From Rs1 sp029027825 (GTDB taxonomy: Bacteria > Pseudomonadota > Gammaproteobacteria > Pseudomonadales > Balneatricaceae), in assembly GCA_029027825.1 (NCBI GenBank), contig CP093399.1:1-64000 (forward strand): a DNA stretch of 64,000 nt, written 5' to 3'. Positions 20,664-30,578 of the stretch are shown here, piece after piece. How positions within the stretch are numbered: position 1 is the stretch's first letter; the number at the start of each line of letters is the position of its first letter. Both the position numbers and the translations under genes were made by a program. The notes under the pieces were generated by a model. It did no database searches, was not told the DNA's origin, and was given only the letters and a program-made list of their open reading frames with translations.

Positions 20664-22283
20664 ATGATCCGTCTCACTAATCTTAAACTCGCCCTCGATA
20701 AAAATGAAGATGATCTTAAAAATATTATTATGTCGACACTTAATATTCGCGGTGAGCAACTCCTGGATTTTAGCGTTTTTCGTCGTGGTATCGACGCGCG
20801 TAAAAAAGGTAAGATCTTGTTGTTGTATACCATCGATGTAAAAACGAGTGAGGAACAGGCGCTGTTAACCAAGTTTAGCGATAATCAGTCGATACGTTTA
20901 ACCCCAGACATGGCATATAAATTTGTTACCAAAGCACCGCAAGAGCTAGGTAGTCGTCCCGTGGTGATTGGTTTTGGTCCCTGTGGATTATTTGTCGGTT
21001 TAGTGCTGGCGCAAATGGGCTTTAAACCAATTATTCTCGATCGCGGTAAAGAAGTGCGTGAGCGCACCAAAGATACCTTTAGCTTTTGGCGTAAGCGGAC
21101 GCTTAATACCGAATCTAATGTTCAATTTGGTGAAGGTGGAGCCGGTACGTTTTCAGACGGCAAACTCTATAGTCAAGTTAAAGACAAAAAGCATTATGGG
21201 CGAAAAGTGCTTCACGAATTTGTTAAGGCGGGAGCACCAGAGGAAATACTCTATGTGTCAAAGCCTCACATTGGTACGTTCAAGTTAGTGACGATGGTAG
21301 AAAAGATGCGCGCCATGATCATTGAATTAGGCGGCGAAATTCGTTTTAGCGCACGGGTCGACGATCTTGATATTGTCGATGGTAAAATTAAAGGACTAAC
21401 CTTATCCAACGGCGATAAAATCATCTCCGATCATATCGCGTTAGCAATTGGACACAGTGCTCGTGATACTTTCCAAATGGTGCATGATAAAGGCGTTTAC
21501 ATCGAAGCCAAACCATTTTCAATAGGTTTTAGGATCGAGCATCCACAATCATTAATCGATGAAGCCTTATATGGTCAGAGTGCTGGGCACCCAATCTTGG
21601 GATCTGCTGATTATAAGTTAGTGCATCACTGCAAGAATGGTCGCTCGGTCTACAGTTTTTGTATGTGCCCAGGTGGTACAGTAGTTGCGGCAACCTCGGA
21701 AGAAAACCACGTGGTGACTAATGGCATGAGTCAATATTCGCGTAATGAGCGTAACGCCAATAGTGCGATTGTGGTAGGGATAGATCCATCTGACTATCCT
21801 GGTGGTCCGTTAGCCGGAGTTGATTTTCAGAGAGAACTTGAACGCGCGGCTTTTAAATTGGGGGGCGAAAACTATGATGCACCCATGCAGCGTGTTGGTG
21901 ACTTTTTAAAGAGTAATGCGACTACCGATTTCGGTGTTGTTCAGCCATCTTATAAACCGGGAGTGAAGTTAACTGATTTGACTGGTTTGCTACCTGAATA
22001 TTGTAATGTGGCTTTACGTGAAGCTATCCCGGCGTTCAACAAGAAGATAGATGGCTTCGCTCATGAAGATGCAACGTTAACTGCCGTTGAAACCCGAACC
22101 TCATCGCCAATCTGTATCAAACGCGACCGGGAGAATTACCAAAGCATCAACACTCAAGGATTGTTCCCAGCAGGCGAAGGCGCCGGTTATGCGGGTGGCA
22201 TATTGTCAGCGGCGATTGATGGAATTAAAGTGGCGGAGGCGATGGCGCTTTCCATAACGGGAGAACTAACCGCCACTAATTGA
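20664..22283 (+). CDS. FAD-dependent dehydrogenase (COG2509-type)
   Basis: 539 residues. An N-terminal domain of about 90 residues (MIRLTNLKLALDKNEDDLK) precedes the dinucleotide-binding motif VVIGFGPCGLFVGLVLAQ at about 98-115. Further FAD motifs are FGEGGAGTFSDGKL at about 154-167 and the C-terminal LFPAGEGAGYAGGILSAA. This matches the uncharacterised FAD-dependent dehydrogenase family; no substrate is established. Soluble, monocistronic. The start is the ATG at 20664, which follows MITE-1b by only 30 bp. Confidence 0.9.
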   Translation: MIRLTNLKLALDKNEDDLKNIIMSTLNIRGEQLLDFSVFRRGIDARKKGKILLLYTIDVKTSEEQALLTKFSDNQSIRLTPDMAYKFVTKAPQELGSRPVVIGFGPCGLFVGLVLAQMGFKPIILDRGKEVRERTKDTFSFWRKRTLNTESNVQFGEGGAGTFSDGKLYSQVKDKKHYGRKVLHEFVKAGAPEEILYVSKPHIGTFKLVTMVEKMRAMIIELGGEIRFSARVDDLDIVDGKIKGLTLSNGDKIISDHIALAIGHSARDTFQMVHDKGVYIEAKPFSIGFRIEHPQSLIDEALYGQSAGHPILGSADYKLVHHCKNGRSVYSFCMCPGGTVVAATSEENHVVTNGMSQYSRNERNANSAIVVGIDPSDYPGGPLAGVDFQRELERAAFKLGGENYDAPMQRVGDFLKSNATTDFGVVQPSYKPGVKLTDLTGLLPEYCNVALREAIPAFNKKIDGFAHEDATLTAVETRTSSPICIKRDRENYQSINTQGLFPAGEGAGYAGGILSAAIDGIKVAEAMALSITGELTATN

Positions 22284-22351
22284 AGTTTGCCTATACAACC
22301 GATGAACGTTCATACAAGCCCCTGATCGTTAAAATAAGATAGCCGTCAGTT

Positions 22352-22450
22352 TATCCGTGCGATGGGGCGCTAAGCAGCGTTATAAAAACCCGCTAAAGAG
22401 TTATGGATCGACTGCAGAGAAAAATTATTTCCTACCTGATCGGTGATAAG
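22352..22450 (+). pseudogene. RAYT 3'-tail remnant
   Basis: GCGATGGGGCGCTAAGCAGCG, AAACCCGCTAAAGAGTTATG and TTATTTCCTACCTGAT match the last 100 bp of the RAYT gene at 10870-10973 with small deletions. Following DNA to about 22515 resembles that gene's downstream flank. Confidence 0.7.
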
Positions 22451-22683
22451 TAATAGAAGTATTCGTAATATCAGATAATACAGCTAAGTGTGCATATTAT
22501 ATTTTGTAACTAGCTGAATTTTCATAACTTAGTAGAAGAGATCTCTGCATGACCGCTAGATTTTTGACTAGGCTTATTTATTTGACTAAATTTTATTAAA
22601 AGCCCGCCTCAGCAGTGGCTTTCTTGGTGATATTATCTGTTATAGCATTATAGCCAATTTATAAATTAATTTATCCGCTCAAT

Positions 22684-22977
22684 CTACCCAGCCAAACCAT
22701 AGAGCGTCAAAAGCATCGCATCCTTTTTAACATGCTTGCCTGCTTCAGAATCTTTTTTTTGAACACCATTTTTGTCTTTATCCGGGCCTGACTGAGCAGC
22801 TTCTATCGACGTGCTATCTATGATCTTAATACGCCCTTGTGTCATGATGATATTTTGTTCTTCAAACTGACGGTTTATTGCCTCTAGAAGCTTTTCCCAT
22901 AGGTTTATATTTTTAGACTTCAGCGATCCTATCTCCGTTATCGTGACGGGTGCTGGTTCGCTAGTGATATTCTCCAC
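22684..22977 (-). pseudogene. IS5-type transposase fragment
   Basis: 97 codons, no convincing start. It contains LWEKLLEAINRQFEEQNIIM, RIKIIDSTSIEAAQSGP and KDSEAGKHVKKD, the central DDE region of IS5-like transposases. The first Asp (IIDST) is present. The rest of the element, including the second and third acidic residues, is missing, and the frame ends in a short unrelated tail. Confidence 0.8.
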
Positions 22978-23116
22978 ATCTTTTCCTAGGATATCTAAGG
23001 AACCTCTGTACGCAGGAGGGTACTTGTTCAGAGGGCCCTAAGTAATGACTATTGTAAAATAGCGTGTTTTATTTTAGCTACTCCCGGCTACTTAGTTAGT
23101 GCCTCAATGTTCCCTA

Positions 23117-24061
23117 TTAATGACGTTCGCCACGACGGAAAGGTATCAGTAATGCTTTAGGATAAACCGCTTTGCGCGCCAGTAAAGTCAAGGCGATAAT
23201 ACTCAGCACATAAGGGGCCATCAAGAAGAACTGGTAGGGAATATCAATGCCTGATACTTGTTGTAAACGTACTTGGTAGGCATCGATACCGGCAAATAAT
23301 AGTGCACCAAATAACGCTTTCTTTGGCTCCCATGATGCGAAAATCACGAGCGCCACACAAATCCATCCACGGCCGTTAATCATGCCAAAGAAGAAAGCAT
23401 CAAAGGCTGAAATGGTTAAGAATGCACCGCCAATCGCCATTAAACTGCTGCCCATCATCACTGAAATAGTTCTGACTAGGTGAACATTAATCCCTTGAGC
23501 TTCTGCGGCAATCGGGTTTTCACCGACCATACGCATAGCGAGACCAAAGGGGGTCTGGTACATGATATAAATCACCACCGCGACCATCAACAGTGATAGA
23601 TAGGTTAATGGTGATTGCACAAATAAAATTTCACCGACAATTGGTATATCGGAAAGAAACGGTACGGCATAGTTGGTGAAGGCATCGATTTTAGGTGGTG
23701 TAGTGACATTTGGCAGCATCATTCTGAACGAGAAGTAGCTGATGGATGAGGCAAACATGGTCAGTGCAATACCGGTAACATGTTGGGAAAGGCCAAGGTA
23801 TACCGTAAAACCACTGTGCACTAAACCGGCCATGGCACCGAGAAAAGCGACAAATAAAACTGCGCTCCACAGTCCGCCGCCCATATATACCCACATCCAG
23901 CCACCCATAGCACCGAGTGTCATTATCCCTTCAATACCCAGATTAAGAACCCCTGCGCGTTCACAGACAAGTTCACCTAAGGTGCCAAAAATGAGCGAGG
24001 TGGCAATTCGTATGGTTGCAACCCAAAAGCCAACCTCAAAGAAAATTGAAATGTAATCCAT
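23117..24061 (-). CDS. ABC importer permease 2, nucleoside type (NupQ-like)
   Basis: 314 residues with about 8-9 hydrophobic segments. It is a BPD_transp_2 permease; the signature is FGTLGELVCERAGVLNLGIEGIM near the start, then GENPIAAEAQGIN (the ABC-coupling EAA-like loop) and GRGWICVALVIFASW. Pairs with the permease at 24065-25114 in the inner membrane and with the ATPase at 25105 to import nucleosides. Starts 4 bp after the upstream permease, so translationally linked. Last gene of the operon. Confidence 0.92.
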   Translation of the reverse strand: MDYISIFFEVGFWVATIRIATSLIFGTLGELVCERAGVLNLGIEGIMTLGAMGGWMWVYMGGGLWSAVLFVAFLGAMAGLVHSGFTVYLGLSQHVTGIALTMFASSISYFSFRMMLPNVTTPPKIDAFTNYAVPFLSDIPIVGEILFVQSPLTYLSLLMVAVVIYIMYQTPFGLAMRMVGENPIAAEAQGINVHLVRTISVMMGSSLMAIGGAFLTISAFDAFFFGMINGRGWICVALVIFASWEPKKALFGALLFAGIDAYQVRLQQVSGIDIPYQFFLMAPYVLSIIALTLLARKAVYPKALLIPFRRGERH

Positions 24062-24064
24062 AAC

Positions 24065-25114
24065 TTACCCCTTAATAATCCGATATCGAACCAGAAGCAT
24101 GCTGATTAATACCATCAAAATTGAGACGGCCACGATCACATCGGCAATGTATGAGGGGATACCCATTCCCTGGCTCATCGAATCGGCACCGACATAGATA
24201 CCGGCAAAAAATATCGCCGATGCAACCACGCCCAGCGGGTGTAGCATCGCTAACATAGCAACAGCGATGCCGGCATAACCCTAGCCTGGGGACATATCTA
24301 AGGTTAAATAACCTTTAAGCCCCGCCACTTCACTGACCCCGGCAATACCCGCCATGCCACCACTGAGTAGCGCGGTGATAATCAGGGTTCGATTAATGTT
24401 AATCCCTGAAAATTTTGCCGCCTCAGGATTAAGCCCCACTGATCTGATCTCATATCCCCAGAGGGTGAATTTCATGAAGACCCAGCAGCCGAACGCCGCA
24501 GCCAGCGCTAAGATAAAACCTAGATGCAACCGCGATTTTTCCATGATCGGCATTAACTGCCCCTCATCAATAATTGGCTTTCCCTGAGGCCAGCCCATCG
24601 ACATAGGGTCTTGGATAGGGCCCTCTAAAAGGTAGTTAACGAACAGCAATACGATAAAGTTGAGCAACAGGGTGACCACCACCTCATCAACCCGCAAATA
24701 GTTTTTAAGTAGTGTCGGAATCAGCAGCAATACCCCGGCTGCCAACGCACCTGTCACCACTAGAAAAGGGATCATTAAAATCGGATGCAAGGTCACTAAA
24801 CCTGAGCCCAAAACAGTGGCGAACACCGCGCCTACATACAGTTGCCCCTCTCCTCCGATATTCCAAAGCTTGGCTTTAAATGCGATGGCAGCTGCTAGCC
24901 CGGTGAAAATTAATGGCGTGGCACGGGTGAGTGTTTCAGACAGTGCAAAAGAGCTACCTAAAGCGCCATTAACCAGTAGGGCGTATGATTCCAATATAGG
25001 TTTGCCAGCCCATATGATTAGCAAACTACATAACATTAATGAGATAAAGATGGCCAATACGGGAGCCAGTCCCTGTACCCATATCGGCACATTTTCGCGA
25101 ACTTCTAAGCGCAT
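24065..25114 (-). pseudogene. ABC importer permease 1 (NupP-like) with in-frame amber codon
   Basis: 350 codons if read through. The first 277 (start ATG 25114 with AAAGGAGG upstream) hold most membrane segments and the coupling loop VGLNPEAAKFSGININ. A TAG at 24281-24283 interrupts DMSPG-stop-GYAGIAVAMLAMLHP in the same frame. The following 65 codons are still a good match to the family's last helices. So either a single base change has inactivated the importer, the amber is read through, or the sequence has an error. The protein would form a heterodimer with the permease at 23117. Overlaps the ATPase gene by 10 bp. Confidence 0.88.
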
Positions 25115-26646
25115 ATGTCCTCCTTTGGAGCAGGTTTATTATTATTTTCGATAGATGCGCCACTCATCAAGCTGCCGAGCTGAGTTTTAGTGATTCGATC
25201 TGCGCGGTAAATAGGGCTGAGTTTACCGTGACACATCACCGCCACCCGATCAGAGATACTCAATAATTCATCCAGGTCTTCAGTCCTTAGAATAACGCAG
25301 GCACCGGTGCGTCGAGCTTCTAGCAAGCGCTCATGTACGTTAGCAATCGCCCCCACATCTAAGCCACGAATCGGCTGGTTAGCGATAATTAAATCAGGAC
25401 TTTGCGACAGTACCCGTCCCAGTATCAGTTTTTGCATATTGCCGCCAGAGAGCAGTCGCGCCTCCTGCTCTATGCCATCACACCGAATGTCATAGTCTTT
25501 GATCAAATCGAGAGTAAACTGCTTGGCTTTTTTGAAATCAATAAAACCAAAACGACTTATTTTTCGATAAATTTCACTCATGGTGTTTTCCCACAAGCTC
25601 ATCTCCCCGATCACCCCTTCTCTAATCCGATCTTCTGGGACTCGCCCGATTTGATTATCGACAAAGCTGGCAGGGGAGAAACGGCTAATGCGATCGGTCT
25701 TAAAATGCATTTCACCTGAGTCGGGTTTAAGCATGCCAGACAACAGATTTGCTAATGCACTTTGCCCATTTCCCGAGACCCCTGTGATGCCTAAAATTTC
25801 AGAGCGTCGTGCAGACAAATTTATATTCTCTAAGCGCGAACTCGCCTTGGAGCTTTTGACACAAATATTAGTTAAACTAAGAATTTCTTTACCTACGGGC
25901 AATTTTTCGGCCATAGGTTCCGCTATATCTTTACCGACCATTGCCGCAACCAGGCGGTTTTTATCAGCATTAGAGGTTGACATTTCATCGACTAAAAAAC
26001 CGCGTCGTAGCACCAAAATTCGATGACTGACCGCGAGAATTTCGTGCAATTTATGCGAGATAAAGATGATTGATAGCCCTTTGGCCACTAACAATTTTAG
26101 CGTTTCAAACAATTTTTCAGATTCTTGCGGGGTTAATACGGCTGTCGGTTCGTCAAGAATTAGCACCTTGGCATCGCCGTATAACGCCTTGAGTATTTCT
26201 ACTCGTTGTTTTTCACCTACAGAGAGAGAACTCACCTTTGCATCAGGAGACACTTCAAGACCAAAATCTTCAGCCATCTTTAACACTTTATTACTAGCGG
26301 CGACTTTATCGGTGGTCAGCGACCACAAACTTTCACTACCTAACATAATGTTTTCAATCACGGTCAGATTTTCGGCCAAGGTAAAGTGCTGATGCACCAT
26401 TCCTATGCCCGCTTTAATCGCCGCTTTTGGATCACCAGCGGGTAAAGTTTGGCCCATTACAGCAACGGAGCCTTCCTCTGCAACATAGTGACCGAAGATG
26501 ATATTCATCAGAGTGGTTTTACCTGCACCGTTTTCACCTAATAGCGCGAGCACTTCTCCGTGTTGTAATTGCAAGGTGATATTGTCATTGGCAACAAAAG
26601 ATCCAAAACGTTTGGTCACACCTTTAATATGCAAAGCTGAGTTCAT
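25105..26646 (-). CDS. ABC importer ATPase, tandem domains (NupO-like)
   Basis: 513 residues from ATG 26646; a TTG 12 bp upstream is also possible. Two nucleotide-binding domains: the first with Walker A GENGAGKTT (about 40), signature LSVGEKQR and Walker B LILDEPTAVLT; the second is degenerate in Walker A (GVSGNGQSA) and Walker B (LIIANQPIRGLD), with signature LSGGNMQK. This asymmetric pattern is typical of simple-sugar/BMP-type importers. Hydrolyses ATP to drive the two permeases. Starts 13 bp after the binding-protein gene. Confidence 0.94.
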   Translation of the reverse strand: MNSALHIKGVTKRFGSFVANDNITLQLQHGEVLALLGENGAGKTTLMNIIFGHYVAEEGSVAVMGQTLPAGDPKAAIKAGIGMVHQHFTLAENLTVIENIMLGSESLWSLTTDKVAASNKVLKMAEDFGLEVSPDAKVSSLSVGEKQRVEILKALYGDAKVLILDEPTAVLTPQESEKLFETLKLLVAKGLSIIFISHKLHEILAVSHRILVLRRGFLVDEMSTSNADKNRLVAAMVGKDIAEPMAEKLPVGKEILSLTNICVKSSKASSRLENINLSARRSEILGITGVSGNGQSALANLLSGMLKPDSGEMHFKTDRISRFSPASFVDNQIGRVPEDRIREGVIGEMSLWENTMSEIYRKISRFGFIDFKKAKQFTLDLIKDYDIRCDGIEQEARLLSGGNMQKLILGRVLSQSPDLIIANQPIRGLDVGAIANVHERLLEARRTGACVILRTEDLDELLSISDRVAVMCHGKLSPIYRADRITKTQLGSLMSGASIENNNKPAPKEDICA

Positions 26647-26658
26647 AGCAAGCCTCAA

Positions 26659-27666
26659 TCAGAATGAAGATTTTGGTTTTTTATCATTAATCTCAACTGT
26701 AAAATCACCGGCGAGAATGGCTGCAGACTTTGCGTTGACTTGAGACTTTAACGCAGCTGAAAGCATAGCTTCCATATCATGGTAGGGGGCGAGCATAGCG
26801 CCGCCTTTAGCCATCATGGTCCACTCTCGATAATCTTCGCCTTTAAAACTTTTCTCTTTGACGCGCTTTACGGCATGCGCAATGGCGTTGTCCATATTCC
26901 AAAGTGCAGAAGTCACTACCACCCCGGCGCCTTTCTCTTCAAAATTCATGTCGTTGACATTACCAATCGCCAGAATACCTTTTTCACGGGCTGCATCCAC
27001 GACACCTGCACGCTCGGCGAAAAGAATATCAACACCTGATTCTATCTGCGCGAAGCTCGCTTCTTTGGCCTTTGGTGGATCGTACCAAGAACCGATAAAG
27101 TTAACCTTGAACTCTACCGCTGAGTTGACTGATCTAGCCCCCGCCATAAAAGCGTTAAACAAACGGTTTACTTCACCAATTGGGTAGCCACCGACCATGC
27201 CAATTTTATTGGTTTTAGTTAAAGATCCCGCAATCATACCCATTAGATAACAAGGTTCATGGATATAGTTGTCAAATACGGAGTAATTTTCAAGATCAGC
27301 TTTGAAGGGGTCGCCCATTAAAAAAGCCACTTCAGGATAGGCTTTAGCGACCTTACGTGCTTCACGGCCGATACCAAAAGCTTCTCCTATTATAAGGTCG
27401 ACACCGTTTTCAGCATACTGGCGCATGACACGAGCGTAATCCGCATTAGAAACTTTTTCTGAGAAGACATATTCGATATCTCCTGCTTTCTGTGCCTTTA
27501 ACAGTGCAGTGTGCAGACGGGCGTCCCATTTTTGCTGAATGGGTTGAGTATAGATGCCTGCGACCTTGATTGTTTCAGCTGATACCACTGAAACAGCTCC
27601 AAACGATAATAGTGCCACGCACACCACCGCTGTTTTTTTAAATACGTTCTTTATAATTGTTCTCAT
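26659..27666 (-). CDS. BMP-family nucleoside-binding protein
   Basis: 335 residues, preceded by AAAGGTG at 7 bp. Signal peptide: basic start MRTIIKNVFKKTA, hydrophobic VVCVALLSFGAVSVVSA, cut after AETI-type Ala. No lipobox Cys, so periplasmic, not a lipoprotein. BMP (PnrA/Med-like) fold motifs: KVAGIYTQPIQQKWDARLH, DLIIGEAFGIGREARKVA, IGMVGGYPIGEVNRLFNAF. Binds purine or pyrimidine nucleosides and delivers them to the permeases. First gene of the operon; the promoter region holds MITE-2b. Confidence 0.93.
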   Translation of the reverse strand: MRTIIKNVFKKTAVVCVALLSFGAVSVVSAETIKVAGIYTQPIQQKWDARLHTALLKAQKAGDIEYVFSEKVSNADYARVMRQYAENGVDLIIGEAFGIGREARKVAKAYPEVAFLMGDPFKADLENYSVFDNYIHEPCYLMGMIAGSLTKTNKIGMVGGYPIGEVNRLFNAFMAGARSVNSAVEFKVNFIGSWYDPPKAKEASFAQIESGVDILFAERAGVVDAAREKGILAIGNVNDMNFEEKGAGVVVTSALWNMDNAIAHAVKRVKEKSFKGEDYREWTMMAKGGAMLAPYHDMEAMLSAALKSQVNAKSAAILAGDFTVEINDKKPKSSF

Positions 27667-27692
27667 ATGTCACCTTTTAATTGCGATATATT

Positions 27693-27854
27693 GAGACCTC
27701 TGCATAACTACTGCGCTCGATAATACGGCGTTAAAAACCAGCTCAATATGCTCATTTACACCTGTAATACCCATAAACAGGGGCACACTGACTCCGCTAT
27801 CTCGCCGGTTTTTGCCTTGTCCTACCTTCGCTCGCAACGTTATGCAGAGGTCTC
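27693..27854 (-). mobile_element. MITE-2 copy b
   Basis: 162 bp with ends GAGACCTCTGCATAAC and GTTATGCAGAGGTCTC, perfect inverted repeats. Perfect target duplication ATATT (27688-27692 and 27855-27859). It lies 26 bp upstream of the BMP protein gene's start, between it and the deaminase gene, and may carry or separate their promoter. Confidence 0.94.
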
Positions 27855-28001
27855 ATATTATTATTTAGATCTTTTTATTTAAAATCGAACCCGCTCCCTT
27901 TTATACTTATCTAAAAAACTCATCCAATCTAAATACCTTGAATGAGACCTGGAAATCTAAGCTGTTTTCTAAAACTATAACCCTGACTAGTGCAAATCCA
28001 G

Positions 28002-29285
28002 TCAAAACAGACCTTTTGAAAAACTGACTAACTGTTCTTCACCATCGCTGAGTGTTACATAGTTTTCTTGTACAGGGGATCTGGCAATGACCTCGCCATT
28101 TTTGATCACAAACAAGCGGTTGGCCTTTAGTTGAATTGCTTCAATTGGGCTTGCTGCCTGCAAGATAACTAAATCGGCATTACAACCTGGCTCTAAGCCA
28201 TAACCTTTTAGACCCATGACTTTAGCCCCATTGTAGGTGACGGCATCGAACGCTTGGTGCATGCCCTTGATACTGGTCATTTGTGCGACATGCAGCCCCA
28301 TACTTGCCACTTCTAACATGTCGTGAGTCCCCATGCTGTACCAGGGGTCCATGACGCAATCATGGCCGAAAGCGACATTAATACCGGCATTTAACAGCTC
28401 GGGAACCCGAGTCATCCCTCGTCGTTTCGGATAGCTGTCGTGACGGCCTTGTAAAGTAATATTGATCAGAGGGTTGGCGATGACATGGATCTTTGATTCG
28501 CGCATTAAAGGCAGTAGCTTACTCACATAGTAGTTATCCATAGAGTGCATCGAGGTTAGATGCGAGCCGGTCACTCTTCCCTCTAAACCCAGCCTTTTAG
28601 TTTCACAGGTTAAGGTTTCGATATGTCTTGATAGGGGGTCATCACTTTCATCGCAGTGCATATCGACTTGCAACCCTCGACGTTCAGCAATTTCACAAAG
28701 CGCACGTACAGACCTAGCTCCCTCATCCATAGTGCGCTCAAAATGAGGAATACCACCCACCACATCCACCCCTTTATCCAGAGCGCGGAGCAAATTTTCT
28801 TGCGAGCGAGAATATCTGAAAAAACCATTCTGCGGGAAAGCCACTAATTGCAAATCAATGTAGGGCTTCATCTCTGCTTGTACTTCCAGCAATGCCTCTA
28901 CTGCCAGTAGACGATCGTCGCAAATATCAACATGGCTGCGTATAAACAGTGTGCCCCGAGCAATTGACCAGCGGCACATTTCAAGTGCGCGTTGCTTGAT
29001 CGACTCGACCGTAAGATGCGGTATGAGCTCGCCCCATAATTCAATGCCCTCAAGCAGTGTGCCACTTTGATTCAACCGAGGTTGACCTAGGCTTAATGCT
29101 GCATCCATATGGAAGTGGCTATCGACAAACGGCGGGGATACAAGATAACCTTTAGCGTCTATCTCTGTACTAGCCTGCGCTTGTATAGAGGGAGCAACCT
29201 CAATGATTTTTCCATTGTTAATCGCAATATCAATCCCCTGACGACCGTCGGGTAGATTGGCATTGCGAATAAGCATATCAAACAT
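28002..29285 (-). CDS. codA: Cytosine-deaminase-like amidohydrolase
   Basis: 427 residues from ATG 29285 with GGAG 8 bp upstream; an alternative ATG at 29297 lacks a site. Metal-dependent amidohydrolase with CodA motifs in order: VDSHFHMDAAL (metal His pair), FIRSHVDI, VGGIPHFERT, VDMHCDESDD (catalytic), VTGSHLTSM, and GHDCVMDPWY. Deaminates cytosine to uracil, or a related base such as isoguanine. Lies upstream of and in line with the nucleoside importer, fitting uptake followed by base salvage. Substrate specificity is inference. Confidence 0.9.
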   Translation of the reverse strand: MFDMLIRNANLPDGRQGIDIAINNGKIIEVAPSIQAQASTEIDAKGYLVSPPFVDSHFHMDAALSLGQPRLNQSGTLLEGIELWGELIPHLTVESIKQRALEMCRWSIARGTLFIRSHVDICDDRLLAVEALLEVQAEMKPYIDLQLVAFPQNGFFRYSRSQENLLRALDKGVDVVGGIPHFERTMDEGARSVRALCEIAERRGLQVDMHCDESDDPLSRHIETLTCETKRLGLEGRVTGSHLTSMHSMDNYYVSKLLPLMRESKIHVIANPLINITLQGRHDSYPKRRGMTRVPELLNAGINVAFGHDCVMDPWYSMGTHDMLEVASMGLHVAQMTSIKGMHQAFDAVTYNGAKVMGLKGYGLEPGCNADLVILQAASPIEAIQLKANRLFVIKNGEVIARSPVQENYVTLSDGEEQLVSFSKGLF

Positions 29286-29753
29286 AGCGTACTCCATTGC
29301 TTAATTTTTGCAGAAGATATTTAATGTAAATGAGCGAGTAAAAGAGCCACAGACTAAAGCAGCAGGCTTGATCAGGACTAAAAAAAGAGGGGTTTAGATG
29401 ATGACAAAACCGCAAAGTTTAGTTTGCTGCTGATTGTAAAGATAGATAGATGGGAGGCACCTTGATATTGATGCAAAGCAGGGTAAAGCTAGCAATATTT
29501 TGCTGACAGGTGACACTAAGTAACGCTGCAGAGTGAATAGTATTATGAATAATCGTACAACTAGTTTTACCTCAAAGGTAAAAAAAAGCAGGCATGCCTG
29601 ACTAGGTGATTGGATTTTCATAAAGTTACTATCCGTTTTTATTATAAAATATTTTTTAAAATCATAAAATACAGGCTTTTTAAAAAATCTAATTGAAGTT
29701 AGCAATTTTGTTTCAACAGGTCAACTATTTTAGTTTATCAGCCTTAATGGTTA

Positions 29754-29945
29754 GATACCTCTGCATAACTCACCAAGAGGGTATGTAACTGCGCTCGCTA
29801 ATGCAGCGTTAAAAACCGGCTCAATATGCTCATTTACATCGGTAATACCCATAAATAAGGGCACACTGTACCCAAAGTGAGGGGCATATTAACTCCGCTA
29901 TCTTGCCGGTTTTTTCCTGGTATTACCTTCGCACGCAAGGTTATG
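29754..29945 (-). mobile_element. MITE-2 copy c, right end lost
   Basis: About 190 bp starting GATACCTCTGCATAAC, with the inner blocks of the family (TTAAAAACCGGCTCAATATG, CCCATAAATAAGGGCAC). The distal end reads GTTATG then diverges, so it has decayed and is probably immobile. Confidence 0.8.
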
Positions 29946-29954
29946 TTTTGAAGG

Positions 29955-30578
29955 AGTGCTGAAACCTTAATTTTTCCTTATCTTACAATTGCGTCGCAAA
30001 TAAGAGTAATCATCACTATGAGGACAATCTCTTTTTAGCCGACCAACATTCGTACGCCACTACAGTCAAAAAACTTAACAGATTTGTTGCTTTTGGTCTA
30101 AGCTTTAAAGAGTTTCGTTGCGGGTGATTAGCTGGTTTCGTCAACCAAACTTTATATGCCAAATAGTTGCTTGTTCGGAGCTTCTATTATGAGCGCGATA
30201 TAAATATCCATCAATCATTAGATAAATATGTCTTGTAAGCTGTTTCCTGACAATAGTTATTTATATGACGCAAAGAAGTGCGATAAAACTGCATAATTCA
30301 GCTAGTATTAAGCGTTCTTTAAATGATGAATCGGAAGTTAGCTAGTTTTTTATAATAAGGTCGCGGAATTTAAAGTAACAAGGCTTGATGAATTGTCGTG
30401 CATGATTTTAAACTTTAGTGATACTCGCTGGCTAAAATTAGCAATCGTTTGGGAGCATTATAACTAGTCACACCAGCTCCATAGGGAAAATACCAGGCTT
30501 GTTCAAAGGCTCCTTAGGTCAAAGGTTACCGGAAGTGTGGACAGCTGAACCATGAACTTGGGAGTATTGATTTAATTT
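29955..30578. other. Long intergenic region before the pilin operon
   Basis: About 620 bp without a convincing gene. A/T-rich, presumably holding the promoter of the minor pilin operon. A possible -10 TATAAT-like box near 30348 (TATAATAAG) has no clear -35. No repeat recognised. Confidence 0.4.

Noticed and set aside
20390..20872. 160-codon minus-strand frame
   Set aside because: Runs over MITE-1b and the start of the FAD dehydrogenase gene on the opposite strand; an antisense shadow.
29394..29705. 103-codon minus-strand frame after the deaminase region
   Set aside because: Hydrophobic/aromatic mix from A/T-rich DNA with no start signal or family resemblance.
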